This document shows, piece after piece, positions 45,506 through 57,618 of a DNA stretch of 64,000 nt (its first letter is position 1; each line of letters begins with the position of its first letter). The notes beneath the pieces were generated by a model that did not search any database, was not told the DNA's origin, and saw only the letters and a program-made list of their open reading frames with translations. Position numbers and translations under genes: made by a program. Source of the stretch: Bordetella genomosp. 12 (lineage in GTDB: Bacteria > Pseudomonadota > Gammaproteobacteria > Burkholderiales > Burkholderiaceae_B); NCBI RefSeq assembly GCF_002261355.1, contig NZ_NEVU01000001.1, forward strand, positions 1,094,283 to 1,158,282, read 5' to 3'.

Positions 45506-46288
45506 ATGACCTGGCCTGTTCTCTTCGTTTCCCATGGATCTCCCATGCTTGCCGTCGAACCCGGACGCACCGGGGCCGTGCTGGCGCAATGGGGGGCCGC
45601 GCAGCCGGCCAAGCCGCGCGGCATCCTGGTCGTGTCGCCCCATTGGATGGGGCAGGGCCTGGCCGTGTCCACGCGCGATCGGCAGATCGCCTGGCATGAT
45701 TTCGGTGGGTTTCCGCCCGAGCTCTATCAATTGCAGTACAGCCCGGAGGGCTCGCCGCCCCTGGCCGCTCGGGTGCGGGAATTGCTCGCGGCCTCGTCCA
45801 TCGAGGCCGTCGACGATATTCGCCGTCCGCTGGACCATGGCGCCTGGGTGCCGCTGCGCTACCTTTATCCGCAGGCCGATGTGCCCGTGGTGCAACTGGC
45901 GCTGGATGTCGGGCGCGACGCGCGCGGCCAGTATGCGCTGGGCCAGGCGCTGGCGCCCTTGCGCGACGAGGGCGTGCTCATCATGGGCTCGGGTTCGCTC
46001 ACGCACAATCTGCGCGATGTGCGCATGCCGCAGTCGGCGCCGCCCAGCGCCTATGTGCCGGGTTTTCAGCAATGGTATGCAGACCGCCTGGCCGAAGGCG
46101 ATCTGCAGGCCTTGTTCGACTGGCAGGCGCTGGCCCCCGGCGCCAGCCAGGCCCATCCGCACGACGACCATCTCATGCCGCTCTATGTGGCGCTGGGAGC
46201 AGGCGGCCTGCCGGCCCGGCGGCTCAATGACGAGGTCAATTACGCGGCGCTGGCCATGGACGCTTACCAGTTCGGTCACGACGCCTGA
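45506..46288 (+). CDS. DODA-type extradiol ring-cleavage dioxygenase (YgiD-like)
   Basis: Class III extradiol dioxygenase family protein of 260 residues. N-terminal PVLFVSHGSPMLAVEP carries the first metal-binding His, and ILVVSPHWMGQGL carries a second. Further conserved parts are RPLDHGAWVPLRYLYP and IMGSGSLTHNLRD. Relatives cleave DOPA or related catechols; YgiD of E. coli acts on DOPA. ATG 45506 with AGGAAG is preferred to 45437, whose extra N-terminus is not family-like. Confidence 0.9.
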   Translation: MTWPVLFVSHGSPMLAVEPGRTGAVLAQWGAAQPAKPRGILVVSPHWMGQGLAVSTRDRQIAWHDFGGFPPELYQLQYSPEGSPPLAARVRELLAASSIEAVDDIRRPLDHGAWVPLRYLYPQADVPVVQLALDVGRDARGQYALGQALAPLRDEGVLIMGSGSLTHNLRDVRMPQSAPPSAYVPGFQQWYADRLAEGDLQALFDWQALAPGASQAHPHDDHLMPLYVALGAGGLPARRLNDEVNYAALAMDAYQFGHDA

Positions 46289-46306
46289 TCGCATGGGCCG
46301 CAATGC

Positions 46307-46332
46307 ACAACGCCCCGCAAGCGGGGCGTTGT
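46307..46332. terminator. Bidirectional hairpin between the dioxygenase gene and acnA
   Basis: The arms ACAACGCCCCGC/GCGGGGCGTTGT (12 bp) with a 2-base loop lie in the space between two convergent genes. Confidence 0.75.
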
Positions 46333-46358
46333 GTTCACTGCAACAAGGCTGTGGCGGG

Positions 46359-49064
<2,706 letters not shown>

Positions 49065-49162
49065 GATGGACTCCGGTTGTGTGACCGCGTAAAGCCGCCC
49101 GTTTCTGGCGGTTGCGCGCATTTACCATGATACGGCGGGCGGCGTGGCCCGCGTCGTGCTGT

Positions 49163-49183
49163 GTCTTTTATCTTATATAAGAC
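49163..49183. promoter_or_regulatory. Palindromic element upstream of acnA, shared with acnB
   Basis: Nine-base arms GTCTTTTAT and ATATAAGAC are separated by CTT; one arm position deviates from perfect symmetry. The same element with perfect arms occurs before acnB. It is a probable operator of a common regulator. Confidence 0.65.
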
Positions 49184-49310
49184 CCCCGGCGGAGGTCAAA
49201 GTTCAAGCCTGGTGCCGGACACGGCCAGGGCGGCCGGGCCCGGCGGGCTCATGCCCTTTATTATCGCCAACTTCCATGACGCGTGCCTTGCTGGTGCGCA
49301 AGACGCGAGG

Positions 49311-49913
49311 CTAAAACAGCCAGCCGCCCCGGCTCAGTTCGCGCTCGCACTGTTTATATTGGGCGCTGAACCGTTCGGCGCGGGCCTGCACCTGGCTGGC
49401 CACCCGCTGCAGCCACGCCTTGCGCTCGTAGCTGCGATTGCGATAGCCCGTCCATCCCTCGTGGTAATTGAGGTATTGCCCATAGGCATCCCACTTCGAG
49501 ATGTTGTTGATGCGCTGGGTTTTGCTCATGTACCAGCCCATGAAGTCCAGCGAATCGGCGAAATCGTCCCGGCTGGCGAACCAGCCGCCGGCTTCGCGTT
49601 TGTAATCGCCCCAGGTCTCGTCCTTGGCCTGCGCATAGCCATAGGCCGAACTGACGCGGCCCCAGGGGATGAAGCCCAGCAAGTAGTCGCGCGGCGGCAG
49701 GGCGTCGTGCTTGAAGCTCGACTCCTGGTACATCATTGCGATCGGCACCTGAACCGGCGCGCCCCACTTCTGCTGCACCTTCAACGCCGCGTCGTGCCAT
49801 TCGGGCTTCTCGCGGAAGATGGCGCAGATGTTCTCCGGCTCGGCGGGCGGACGCGTGCTGGCGCAGCCCGTCAGGGCCAGCAGGGCGAGCAGAAGGGCCA
49901 GGCGTTGGGGCAT
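49311..49913 (-). CDS. Lytic-transglycosylase-like lipoprotein
   Basis: Lipoprotein of 200 residues: signal peptide with lipobox LTGC (Cys17). The SLT-like fold has MMYQESSFKHDALPP, with the catalytic Glu in the family ES pair, then SAYGYAQAKDETWGDYKREAG and YHEGWTGYRN. It may cleave peptidoglycan or be a degenerate member. It is monocistronic between acnA and the TonB receptor gene. Confidence 0.87.
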   Translation of the reverse strand: MPQRLALLLALLALTGCASTRPPAEPENICAIFREKPEWHDAALKVQQKWGAPVQVPIAMMYQESSFKHDALPPRDYLLGFIPWGRVSSAYGYAQAKDETWGDYKREAGGWFASRDDFADSLDFMGWYMSKTQRINNISKWDAYGQYLNYHEGWTGYRNRSYERKAWLQRVASQVQARAERFSAQYKQCERELSRGGWLF

Positions 49914-50051
49914 CGGCGGCGGGGGCGGAGGATGTCGCGCTCATTCTAAGGGTGAACGGCAGGGGGCGGCGGCCGCGCCGCGCGGCGGCTTGGCTGCCCG
50001 GGGCCGCCGCAATGTTGCGGGCACGCCACGGTGCAGGCTTAAAAAAAGCTT

Positions 50052-50070
50052 ACAAATGAGAATCATTCTC
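50052..50070 (+). promoter_or_regulatory. Fur box
   Basis: The 19-bp site ACAAATGAGAATCATTCTC has the palindromic core GAGAATCATTCTC and matches the Fur consensus well. It lies about 120 bp before the TonB receptor start codon, so iron-dependent repression by Fur is likely. Confidence 0.85.
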
Positions 50071-50191
50071 TGTTTTGGTTAATATTCAGCCCGAGCCGGC
50101 CATGCACCGGCACAGCGTGACCCACAAATATGCTCGCATATGGCGTGGTGGGTGCGTCCTCCTGAAAGACCTTACCAATCCGGACGATTCA

Positions 50192-52393
50192 ATGAAAAAA
50201 CTCCCCCGCCTCGCCTATTTGGCGGCCGTCTTGCCCTGGGGCGTCCTCCAGGCCCAATCGGCCCCGGCCGTCGGCAGCGATAACTCCGTCACCCTGGGCT
50301 CGATCAAGGTCGAAGCCAGCGCTGACGCCTCCGCCGCCGGCCTGGCTCCCGCCTTCGATGGCGGCCAGGTCGCCACCGGCAGCCGTGCCGGCATTCTGGG
50401 CACGCGTGACAACCTCGAAACCCCGTTCTCCATGACCAGCTACACCAGCGAGCTGATCAAGGATCGCCAGGCCCGCAGCGTGGCCGATGTCTTGCAGAAC
50501 GACCCCGGCGTGCGCGTGGCGCGCGGCTTCGGCAATTTCCAGGAATCATATTTCGTGCGCGGCTTTCTGCTGAGCTCCGAAGATATTGCCTATAACGGTC
50601 TGTATGGCCTGATGCCCCGCCAGTACATCGCGTCGGAGTTCTTCGAGCGCGTCGAAGTGCTGCGCGGCGCCTCGAACTTCCTGACCGGCACCCCGCCGAC
50701 CGGCGGCGGCGTGGGCGGCGCCATCAATCTGGTGCCCAAGCGTGCGCCCAGCGAGCCGCTGACTGAATTCACCACCGGTATTTCGTCCGGCGGCGCGGCG
50801 CAGTTCTCGGCTGACATTGCGCGCCGCTTCGGCCCCGACGACAGCACCGGCATCCGCGTCAACGTGGGTCAGCGTGGCGGCGAGAGCGAGGTTGATGGCG
50901 AATTCGGCCGCACCACCGCGGCGCTGGTCGGCCTGGATTGGCATAACGATCGCGCCCGTTTGTCGGCTGACATCGGCTATCAGTACAACCGCATCAAGCG
51001 CGGGCGTCCGAATGTCACCCTCGCAAGCAATGCGACCTCGGTGCCCGATGCGCCGCACTCGAGCACCAACTACGCTCAGGACTGGAGCTATTCCAACGAA
51101 CGCGATGTGTTCGGCACCGTGCGTGGCGAGTACGACCTCACGGACAAATTGACGGCCTATGCCGCCTATGGCCACCGCGACAGCAAGGAGAAAAACTCCC
51201 TGGCCAACGTCAATAACGTTGATGCATCGGGCAATGGCGACTTCTACCGCTTCGACAACGCGCGCAAGGACAAAGTCGATACCGGTGAAATCGGCGTGCG
51301 TGCCAAGCTCGATACCGGGCCGGTCAAGCACGAGGCCGTGTTGGCGGCCTCCTACTTCGAGCTGGAGAAGAAAAACGCCTATGCCATGGATTACGCCAAC
51401 AGCACGGCGACCAATATCTACAACCCGGTGCGCGTGGCCCAACCCGCCTTCAGTGCCGCCACGCTGTTTGGCAACGATCTCGGAGATCCGGCGCTCAACG
51501 GCCGCGTACGCATGACCAGCCTGGCGCTGGGCGACACGATGTCGGTGCTCGATGACAGCGTGCTGCTCACGCTGGGGCTGCGTCATCAGCGTCTTTACAG
51601 CCGCGACTTTGCCTACAACACCGGCGTAGGCTCCAAGGCTTACGACGAAAGCCGCAATTCGCCGGCCGCGGGCATCGTCTGGCGCGTCACGCCCGAGGTG
51701 TCGTTGTATGCCAACTATATCGAGGCCCTGACCGCTGGCGACACGGCACCCGCCAACGCCAACGGCTTGCCGGTCACCAACTCGGGCTCCATGCTGCGTC
51801 CTTATGTGTCCAAGCAGAAAGAAGTGGGCGTGAAGTTGCAGCGTGACGGCTTGGGGGCTGGCCTGGCCTTTTTCTCGACCGACAAACCGCGTGCTTACGT
51901 CAATGCCAATCAGGAGTTCACCGAAAGCGGCAAGGACCGCCACCAAGGTCTGGAGCTGACGTGGTATGGCCAGGCGACCTCCAGCGTGCGCGTGTTGGGC
52001 GGCCTGACCTGGCTCGACGCCAAGCAACGCTCCACGGGTTCGGCGAGCACCGACGGCAAGCGCGTGATCGGCGTGCCGCAGTACCAGGCCAACCTGGGCG
52101 TGGAGTGGGATATTCCGGGTGTGGAAGGCCTGTCGATTGACGGCCGCGTGGTTTACACCGGCTCCTCGTATGTCGATTCCACCAATACGCTCAAGGCCCC
52201 GAGCTGGACGCGCCTGGACGCCGGTGTGCGTTACGCCACCGAGATCAACGGCCACACCGTCGTTTGGCGCGCGCGCGTCGAAAACCTCGCCAACCGCGAT
52301 TACTGGGCCTCGGTGGGCGGCTACCCTGGCAACGGTTATCTGGTGCAGGGCGCGCCGCGCACTTTCACCTTGACCGCCAGCATGGCCTTCTGA
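50192..52393 (+). CDS. TonB-dependent siderophore receptor
   Basis: Outer-membrane ferric-siderophore receptor of 733 residues. Signal peptide 1-22 (VLQAQS). The plug region has RDNLETPFSMTSYTSELIKD, ADVLQNDPGVRV and FERVEVLRGASNFLTGTPPTGGGVGGAINLVPKRA. The 22-strand barrel ends with Phe (ASMAF), as needed for barrel insertion. The start at ATG 50192 is chosen over the 50075 in-frame start because a normal signal peptide begins there. A Fur box is upstream. The siderophore is not identifiable, and no biosynthesis gene is close. Confidence 0.95.
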   Translation: MKKLPRLAYLAAVLPWGVLQAQSAPAVGSDNSVTLGSIKVEASADASAAGLAPAFDGGQVATGSRAGILGTRDNLETPFSMTSYTSELIKDRQARSVADVLQNDPGVRVARGFGNFQESYFVRGFLLSSEDIAYNGLYGLMPRQYIASEFFERVEVLRGASNFLTGTPPTGGGVGGAINLVPKRAPSEPLTEFTTGISSGGAAQFSADIARRFGPDDSTGIRVNVGQRGGESEVDGEFGRTTAALVGLDWHNDRARLSADIGYQYNRIKRGRPNVTLASNATSVPDAPHSSTNYAQDWSYSNERDVFGTVRGEYDLTDKLTAYAAYGHRDSKEKNSLANVNNVDASGNGDFYRFDNARKDKVDTGEIGVRAKLDTGPVKHEAVLAASYFELEKKNAYAMDYANSTATNIYNPVRVAQPAFSAATLFGNDLGDPALNGRVRMTSLALGDTMSVLDDSVLLTLGLRHQRLYSRDFAYNTGVGSKAYDESRNSPAAGIVWRVTPEVSLYANYIEALTAGDTAPANANGLPVTNSGSMLRPYVSKQKEVGVKLQRDGLGAGLAFFSTDKPRAYVNANQEFTESGKDRHQGLELTWYGQATSSVRVLGGLTWLDAKQRSTGSASTDGKRVIGVPQYQANLGVEWDIPGVEGLSIDGRVVYTGSSYVDSTNTLKAPSWTRLDAGVRYATEINGHTVVWRARVENLANRDYWASVGGYPGNGYLVQGAPRTFTLTASMAF

Positions 52394-52440
52394 TCCTGCC
52401 GCCGGGCAAGCGGGGGCCACCATGGCGCCCGCTCTCCACG

Positions 52441-52476
52441 AAACCCCAAGGTTGCCCAACCTTGGGGTTTTTTTTA
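52441..52476 (+). terminator. Rho-independent terminator of the TonB receptor gene
   Basis: The 13-bp arms AAACCCCAAGGTT/AACCTTGGGGTTT with loop GCCC are followed by a T-run on the plus strand. Confidence 0.9.
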
Positions 52477-52502
52477 TGCTTGCCAGGCGGCCGCCCAGAA
52501 AG

Positions 52503-52534
52503 CACAAACCCTCCGTTTTACGGGAGGGTTTGTG
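52503..52534 (-). terminator. Hairpin downstream of acnB
   Basis: The 12-bp arms CACAAACCCTCC/GGAGGGTTTGTG have an 8-base loop. It lies 41 bp past the acnB stop; the T-run is weak. Confidence 0.65.
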
Positions 52535-52574
52535 GTGTCAGCGCTGCCGGGGCAGGGCTGAGAGGGCTGACCGC

Positions 52575-55166
52575 TTAGACGGCGACCGAGTCGGCCACGT
52601 CCTTGTAGTCGGCGATCTGATCGAAGTTCAGGTACTTGTAGATCTGGTCGCCACTCTTGTTGATGACGCCCATATCGGACAGATACTCTTCCTTCGTCGG
52701 GATACGGCCCAGACGCGAGCAAATGGCCGCCAGTTCCGCCGAACCCAGGTACACATTGGTGTTCTTACCCAGCCGGTTGGGGAAGTTGCGGGTGCTGGTC
52801 GACATGACGGTCGCGCCTTCGCGCACCTGGGCCTGGTTGCCCATGCACAGCGAGCAGCCCGGCATTTCCGTGCGGGCGCCAGCGGTGCCGAAGACGCCGT
52901 AGTGGCCTTCCTCGGTCAGTTGCTGGGCATCCATCTTGGTCGGCGGAGCCACCCACAGCTTGACCGGGATGTCGCGCTTGCCTTCGAGCAGCTTGGAGGC
53001 CGCGCGGAAGTGGCCGATGTTGGTCATGCAGCTGCCGATGAACACTTCGTCGATCTTGGAGCCGGCGACGTCCGACAGCGTCTTGACGTCGTCAGGGTCG
53101 TTCGGGCAGGCCACGATGGGCTCGTGGATATCGGCCAGATCGATTTCGATCACGGCGGCGTACTCGGCGTCGGCGTCCGGCTCCAGCAGCTTGGGATCGG
53201 CCAGCCAGGCTTCCATGGCCTTGATGCGGCGAGCGATGGAGCGCTCGTCTTCATAGCCATTGGCGATCATCCACTTGAGCATCACGATGTTGCTGTTGAT
53301 GTACTCGATGATGGGCTCTTTGTTCAGGCGCACCGAGCAGCCGGCGGCCGAACGTTCGGCCGAGGCGTCCGACAGTTCAAAGGCTTGTTCCACCTTCAGA
53401 TCCGGCAGGCCTTCGATTTCGAGAATGCGGCCGGAGAAGATGTTCTTCTTGCCCTGCTTGGCCACCGTCAGCATGCCTTGTTTGATGGCATACAGCGGAA
53501 TGGCGTTGACCAGGTCGCGCAGCGTCACGCCGGGCTGCATCTTGCCCTTGAAGCGCACCAGCACCGATTCCGGCATGTCCAGCGGCATCACGCCCGTGGC
53601 GGCGGCGAAAGCCACCAGGCCCGAGCCGGCCGGGAAGGAAATGCCAATCGGGAAGCGGGTGTGCGAGTCGCCGCCGGTGCCCACGGTATCGGGCAACAGC
53701 ATGCGGTTGAGCCAGGAGTGGATCACGCCATCGCCCGGACGCAGCGAGATCCCGCCGCGCGTGCTGATGAACTGGGGCAGCGTGTGGTGCGTCTTGACGT
53801 CCACGGGCTTGGGGTAGGCGGCGGTGTGGCAGAACGACTGCATCACCAGATCCGCCGAGAAACCCAGGCAGGCCAGGTCTTTCAGTTCGTCGCGGGTCAT
53901 GGGGCCGGTCGTGTCCTGGCTGCCCACCGAGGTCATCTTCGGTTCGCAGTAGGTGCCCGGGCGCACGCCCTGGCCTTCCGGCAGACCGCAGGCGCGGCCC
54001 ACCATCTTCTGAGCCAGGCTGAAACCACGGCCGTTGTCGGCCGGATCCATGGGCAGGCGGAACAGCGTCGACGGCGGCAGGCCCAGCGCTTCACGCGCCT
54101 TGGACGTCAGGCCGCGGCCGATGATCAGCGGAATCCGTCCGCCGGCGCGCACTTCGTCGAACAGCACATCCGACTTGACCTGGAATTCGGCGATGACTTC
54201 GCCGTTCTTCAGTGCTTTGCCGTCGTAGGGGCGCAGTTCGATGACGTCGCCCATTTCCATCTTGGAAACATCGAGTTCGATAGGCAGGGCGCCGGCATCT
54301 TCCATGGTGTTGTAGAAGATGGGAGCGATCTTGCTGCCCAGGCACACGCCGCCGAAACGCTTGTTCGGCACGAAGGGGATGTCTTCGCCGGTGAACCACA
54401 GCACCGAGTTGGTGGCCGATTTGCGCGAGGAGCCGGTGCCGACCACGTCGCCCACATAGGCGACCAGGTGACCCTTGTCCTTGAGCGATTCGATGAACTT
54501 CACCGGGCCGCGCTTGCCGTCTTCTTCGGGCTGGAAGTTGGCGCCTTCGCGCTTGTTCTTCAGCATCGCCAGCGCGTGCATGGGGATGTCCGGACGCGTG
54601 GTCGCATCGGGGGCGGGCGACAGGTCGTCGGTATTGGTTTCGCCAGGCACCTTGAAGACCGTGATGGTCAGGCTCTGCGGCACTTCGGGGCGGCTGGTGA
54701 ACCACTCGGCATCGGCCCAGCTTTGCAGCACGTCGCGCGCATTGGCGTTGCCGCTGTCCGCTTTTTCCTTCACGTCATGGAAGGAGTCGAACATCAGCAG
54801 GGTTTTCTTCAGGCCGTCGGCGGCAACCGTGCCTACCTCGGCGTCATCCAGCAGTTCGATCAGCGGGCCGATGTTGTAGCCGCCGAGCATGGTGCCCAGC
54901 AGCTCGGTTGCCTTGGCGCGGCTGATCAGCGCACACGATTCTTTGCCCAGCGCGACGGCGGCAAGATAGGAAGCCTTGACCTTGGCGGCGTCGTCCACGC
55001 CGGCCGGGACGCGGTGCGTCAGCAGATCCAGCAGGAAGTGTTCCTCGCCGGCGGGCGGGTTCTTCAGCAGTTCGATCAGGTCGGCGGTTTGTTGGGCGGA
55101 AAGCGGCAGCGGGGGAATGCCCAGCGCGGCGCGTTCAGCCACATGTTGGCGGTACGTTTCCAGCAT
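52575..55166 (-). CDS. acnB: Aconitate hydratase B
   Basis: Bifunctional aconitate hydratase/2-methylisocitrate dehydratase, 863 residues. The HEAT-like N-terminal domain specific to AcnB begins [16 protein letters not shown]. The cluster cysteines are in [13 protein letters not shown] and the [10 protein letters not shown] pair; [21 protein letters not shown] is the core signature. ATG 55166 matches the family N-terminus; the in-frame 55217 start is rejected. It is the main housekeeping aconitase in most proteobacteria. A perfect copy of the palindrome also present before acnA lies about 70 bp upstream. Confidence 0.97.
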   Translation of the reverse strand: MLETYRQHVAERAALGIPPLPLSAQQTADLIELLKNPPAGEEHFLLDLLTHRVPAGVDDAAKVKASYLAAVALGKESCALISRAKATELLGTMLGGYNIGPLIELLDDAEVGTVAADGLKKTLLMFDSFHDVKEKADSGNANARDVLQSWADAEWFTSRPEVPQSLTITVFKVPGETNTDDLSPAPDATTRPDIPMHALAMLKNKREGANFQPEEDGKRGPVKFIESLKDKGHLVAYVGDVVGTGSSRKSATNSVLWFTGEDIPFVPNKRFGGVCLGSKIAPIFYNTMEDAGALPIELDVSKMEMGDVIELRPYDGKALKNGEVIAEFQVKSDVLFDEVRAGGRIPLIIGRGLTSKAREALGLPPSTLFRLPMDPADNGRGFSLAQKMVGRACGLPEGQGVRPGTYCEPKMTSVGSQDTTGPMTRDELKDLACLGFSADLVMQSFCHTAAYPKPVDVKTHHTLPQFISTRGGISLRPGDGVIHSWLNRMLLPDTVGTGGDSHTRFPIGISFPAGSGLVAFAAATGVMPLDMPESVLVRFKGKMQPGVTLRDLVNAIPLYAIKQGMLTVAKQGKKNIFSGRILEIEGLPDLKVEQAFELSDASAERSAAGCSVRLNKEPIIEYINSNIVMLKWMIANGYEDERSIARRIKAMEAWLADPKLLEPDADAEYAAVIEIDLADIHEPIVACPNDPDDVKTLSDVAGSKIDEVFIGSCMTNIGHFRAASKLLEGKRDIPVKLWVAPPTKMDAQQLTEEGHYGVFGTAGARTEMPGCSLCMGNQAQVREGATVMSTSTRNFPNRLGKNTNVYLGSAELAAICSRLGRIPTKEEYLSDMGVINKSGDQIYKYLNFDQIADYKDVADSVAV

Positions 55167-55236
55167 GAGAAGCCTGCGAGTGTCGGTTAGTAGGAAGTGT
55201 GGGCATTTTAGAACCAACCGGGGTCTGCAAGCAAAT

Positions 55237-55257
55237 GTCTTATATCTTATATAAGAC
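55237..55257. promoter_or_regulatory. Palindromic element upstream of acnB, shared with acnA
   Basis: Perfect 9-base arms GTCTTATAT and ATATAAGAC are separated by CTT, with a nested 12-bp palindrome TCTTATATAAGA. It differs from the acnA copy at a single position over 21 bases. Confidence 0.7.
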
Positions 55258-55327
55258 CTGTGGCCTGTGAGCCACGCCAGCGCCTGCGCCCTACAATGGC
55301 GGCTTTCTTCTCAGGCCGGGGTGGCAC

Positions 55328-55933
55328 TTGCCAAATTCTGTTGCGTTGCGCCGACGTCCGCCGTCTGGCGATGCCGTCACCGCGCGCGCCTTGCTGGCGT
55401 TGGGCGGCGACTTCGTGGTCGCCGACCTGGAGACCACCGGTTTGTCGGCGTCCTCCTGCGAAATCCTGGAGTTCGCCGCGGTGGCGGTGGATATCGAGGG
55501 CCGGATCACGCGCGAGTTCAGCCAGGTCGTGCGCATCGCGGGCCGGGTGCCCGCTTTCATTGCGCGCCTGACCGGCATCTCGCAGCAGGAAGTCACCCGG
55601 CAGGGCCAGCCCATCGAGCAGGTATTCGGCGATTTTCGCGCCTTCGTGGGCGCCGCGCCGGTGTTCTTCCACAACGCGGCGTTCGACACCCGGTTTCTGC
55701 AGGCGACCTCGCAGCGTTGCGGCCTGCCTTTCGACAACGACACCTATTGCACCTTGCGGCTGGCGCGCCACGCCTGGCCGGAGTTGCCCTCGCACAAACT
55801 GGGGATACTGGCTGCGCATCTGGGGGCGGCCACGCCCACCCACCGCGCGCTGGCCGATGTGCATACCACCGTCGCTGTCGCTCTGGCGGCGCGCGCGCGC
55901 CTGGCAGCGGGGAGGGCGCATGTCGGAGCTTGA
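55328..55933 (+). CDS. DEDDh 3'-5' exonuclease (DnaQ/PolC-type)
   Basis: Exonuclease-domain protein of 201 residues. Motif ExoI is VVADLETTGL (Asp/Glu), ExoII HNAAFDTRFL, ExoIII HRALADVHTT with the catalytic His, so the DEDDh set is complete. It is similar in size to stand-alone epsilon-like proofreading or RNA-processing nucleases; the target is not deducible. Its 3' end overlaps the MazG-like gene by 14 bp, so the pair is probably coupled and both handle nucleotides. Confidence 0.9.
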   Translation: MPNSVALRRRPPSGDAVTARALLALGGDFVVADLETTGLSASSCEILEFAAVAVDIEGRITREFSQVVRIAGRVPAFIARLTGISQQEVTRQGQPIEQVFGDFRAFVGAAPVFFHNAAFDTRFLQATSQRCGLPFDNDTYCTLRLARHAWPELPSHKLGILAAHLGAATPTHRALADVHTTVAVALAARARLAAGRAHVGA

Positions 55934-56267
55934 GGCCATCAAACAGGCATTGCGGGAATTTGCCGCCGAGCGCCAATGGCAGCCGTTTCATAGCCCCAAG
56001 AACCTCGCCATGGCCTTGTCCGGCGAGGCCGGCGAGCTGGCGGCGGTGTTCCAGTGGCTGACCGAGGCCCAGTCGCGTGCGCTGGATGCGCGTCAGCGCG
56101 AAGCGGCGCTGGACGAAATCGCCGATGTGCAGATGTATCTGGTGGCGCTGGCCGACCAGCTGGACGTGGATATCGCCCAGGCGGTGCAGCGCAAGATGGC
56201 GAAGAACGCGCTCAAGTATCCGGCGCAGGCCTTTCGCGGCAGCGCCCGGAAATACAACGAAGACTAG
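55920..56267 (+). CDS. MazG-like nucleotide pyrophosphohydrolase
   Basis: All-alpha NTP pyrophosphatase of 115 residues (RS21-C6/MazG-like; dCTPase type). The metal-binding EExxE...ExxD pattern is in LSGEAGELAAVFQWL and EIADVQMYLVALADQ. The HSPKNLAMAL segment is a hallmark of the RS21-C6 group, which hydrolyses dCTP and modified dCTP. GGGGAGGG precedes ATG 55920. It is probably a house-cleaning enzyme paired with the exonuclease upstream. Confidence 0.9.
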   Translation: MSELEAIKQALREFAAERQWQPFHSPKNLAMALSGEAGELAAVFQWLTEAQSRALDARQREAALDEIADVQMYLVALADQLDVDIAQAVQRKMAKNALKYPAQAFRGSARKYNED

Positions 56268-56554
56268 ACGACGCGCGCTTCGTGATGCACCTGCGGCGGC
56301 GCGGCAAAGTGATCGCCCACCAGGCGGCGCCACTCCTGAAAATCGGCGGAGTTACGAAAATCGACCATGTGGTTGTCCACGGTTTCCCATTGGACGACCA
56401 GGGTGTAGTCCTGCGCGGATTCTTCCCAGCGATGCAGTTCGACGCCGTGGCAGCCCTTGGCGCGCAAAAATAGCGGCACGGCGGCCTTCACTCCGGCTTC
56501 GAATGCGGCTTCCTGGCCGGCCTTGACGCGAATACTGGCGATTTCGTGGATCAC
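56264..56554 (-). CDS. Antibiotic biosynthesis monooxygenase (ABM) domain protein
   Basis: Single-domain ferredoxin-like fold protein of 96 residues. MIHEIASIRVKAGQEAAFEA and the VVQWETVDNHM strand are typical of the ABM family. Members include quinol monooxygenases (YgiN) and haem-degrading enzymes; none can be assigned here. It overlaps the MazG-like gene by four bases at convergent 3' ends. Confidence 0.85.
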   Translation of the reverse strand: MIHEIASIRVKAGQEAAFEAGVKAAVPLFLRAKGCHGVELHRWEESAQDYTLVVQWETVDNHMVDFRNSADFQEWRRLVGDHFAAPPQVHHEARVV

Positions 56555-56739
56555 GTAGGATCTCCATGAGGGGGCGGCCTGCGGGCCGCGGACGGCCTCA
56601 TCCTAGCGTGAAGCCGGCCCTCTTGCCTATGCGCGCGTGCGCCGGGCCAGGGCTTACCGCGGGCTGAAAGCGTCCGCAGCGGGGCTGTGGGCACTTCTGT
56701 ACACTCGGCTTCTTTCCCATCCGCCGCCGTCGCGCCGCC

Positions 56740-57618
56740 ATGCCCTTTACCCATTTGTTGTTGGCCCTGCTCGTGGTTTTCATCTGGGGCACCAACTTCG
56801 TCGTCATCAAATGGGGGCTGGCTGATTTCCCGCCCTTTCTGTTCGCGGCGCTGCGCTTCATTCTGTGCGTGCTGCCCTGGCTGTTTTTCTTCCGGCGCCC
56901 CAAGGTGCCGTGGTCGGCGCTGGCCGCGGTCGGGGTGCTGCTCGGCGCCGGCCAATTCGGCCTGCTGTATTGGGCCATGCAGGGCAGCATCTCTCCCGGG
57001 CTGGCTTCCCTGGTCGTGCAGTCGCAGGTCTTTTTCACCATCATTCTGGCGGTAATCCTCGCCGGCGAGCGTCCTCGTGGCGGGCAATACGCCGCGTTGG
57101 GGCTGGCTGCGGCCGGTTACCTGTTGGTGGCCTGGCACAGTGTGGCCGATCCTGCCGCGGCGGTGACGCTGGGCGGACTGGGCCTGGTGCTGGCGGCCGG
57201 TCTTTGCTGGGCGTGCGCCAATACGGTGGTGCGCGGCGTGGGCCGGGTCAATATGGCGGCCTTTATCGTCTGGAGCAGCGTGTTCGCCATTGTTCCCGTG
57301 CTGCTCATCAGCCTGTTGATGGAAGGTCCCGCCCGGATGGCGCAGGCGATCAGCCACGCCGGCTGGGCCGCGTGGGCGACGGTGCTCTGGCAGGCCGTGG
57401 GCAATACGGTCGTGGGATTCGGCGTCTGGAACTGGTTGCTGGTGCGCCATCCTGCCGCGCTCGTCACGCCGCTGGCGCTGCTGGTGCCGGTGTTCGGCAT
57501 GCTGTCGTCCGCGCTGCTGCTCGGCGAGCCGCTGCCCGGCTGGAAAATCCTGGCCACCCTTCTGGTCATGGCCGGCCTGGCCTTGAATATCTACGCCGGC
57601 CGGAGCCGCCGCGCATGA
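56740..57618 (+). CDS. EamA/DMT-family transporter
   Basis: Drug/metabolite transporter of 292 residues with ten hydrophobic helices arranged as two EamA repeats (about 5-135 and 148-288). N-terminal WGTNFVVIKWGLADFPPFLFAALRF is typical of the RhaT/YdcZ-like EamA branch and resembles O-acetylserine/cysteine exporter EamA. The substrate is unproven. Its stop overlaps the next ATG, so it forms a two-gene operon with a TauE/SafE protein. Confidence 0.92.
   Translation: MPFTHLLLALLVVFIWGTNFVVIKWGLADFPPFLFAALRFILCVLPWLFFFRRPKVPWSALAAVGVLLGAGQFGLLYWAMQGSISPGLASLVVQSQVFFTIILAVILAGERPRGGQYAALGLAAAGYLLVAWHSVADPAAAVTLGGLGLVLAAGLCWACANTVVRGVGRVNMAAFIVWSSVFAIVPVLLISLLMEGPARMAQAISHAGWAAWATVLWQAVGNTVVGFGVWNWLLVRHPAALVTPLALLVPVFGMLSSALLLGEPLPGWKILATLLVMAGLALNIYAGRSRRA

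Noticed and set aside
52422..55190. 922-residue open frame on the plus strand opposite acnB
   Set aside because: It is the mirror of a high-GC gene: composition is His/Arg/Gln/Gly-rich with no family motif or ribosome site, while the minus-strand frame is a full AcnB.
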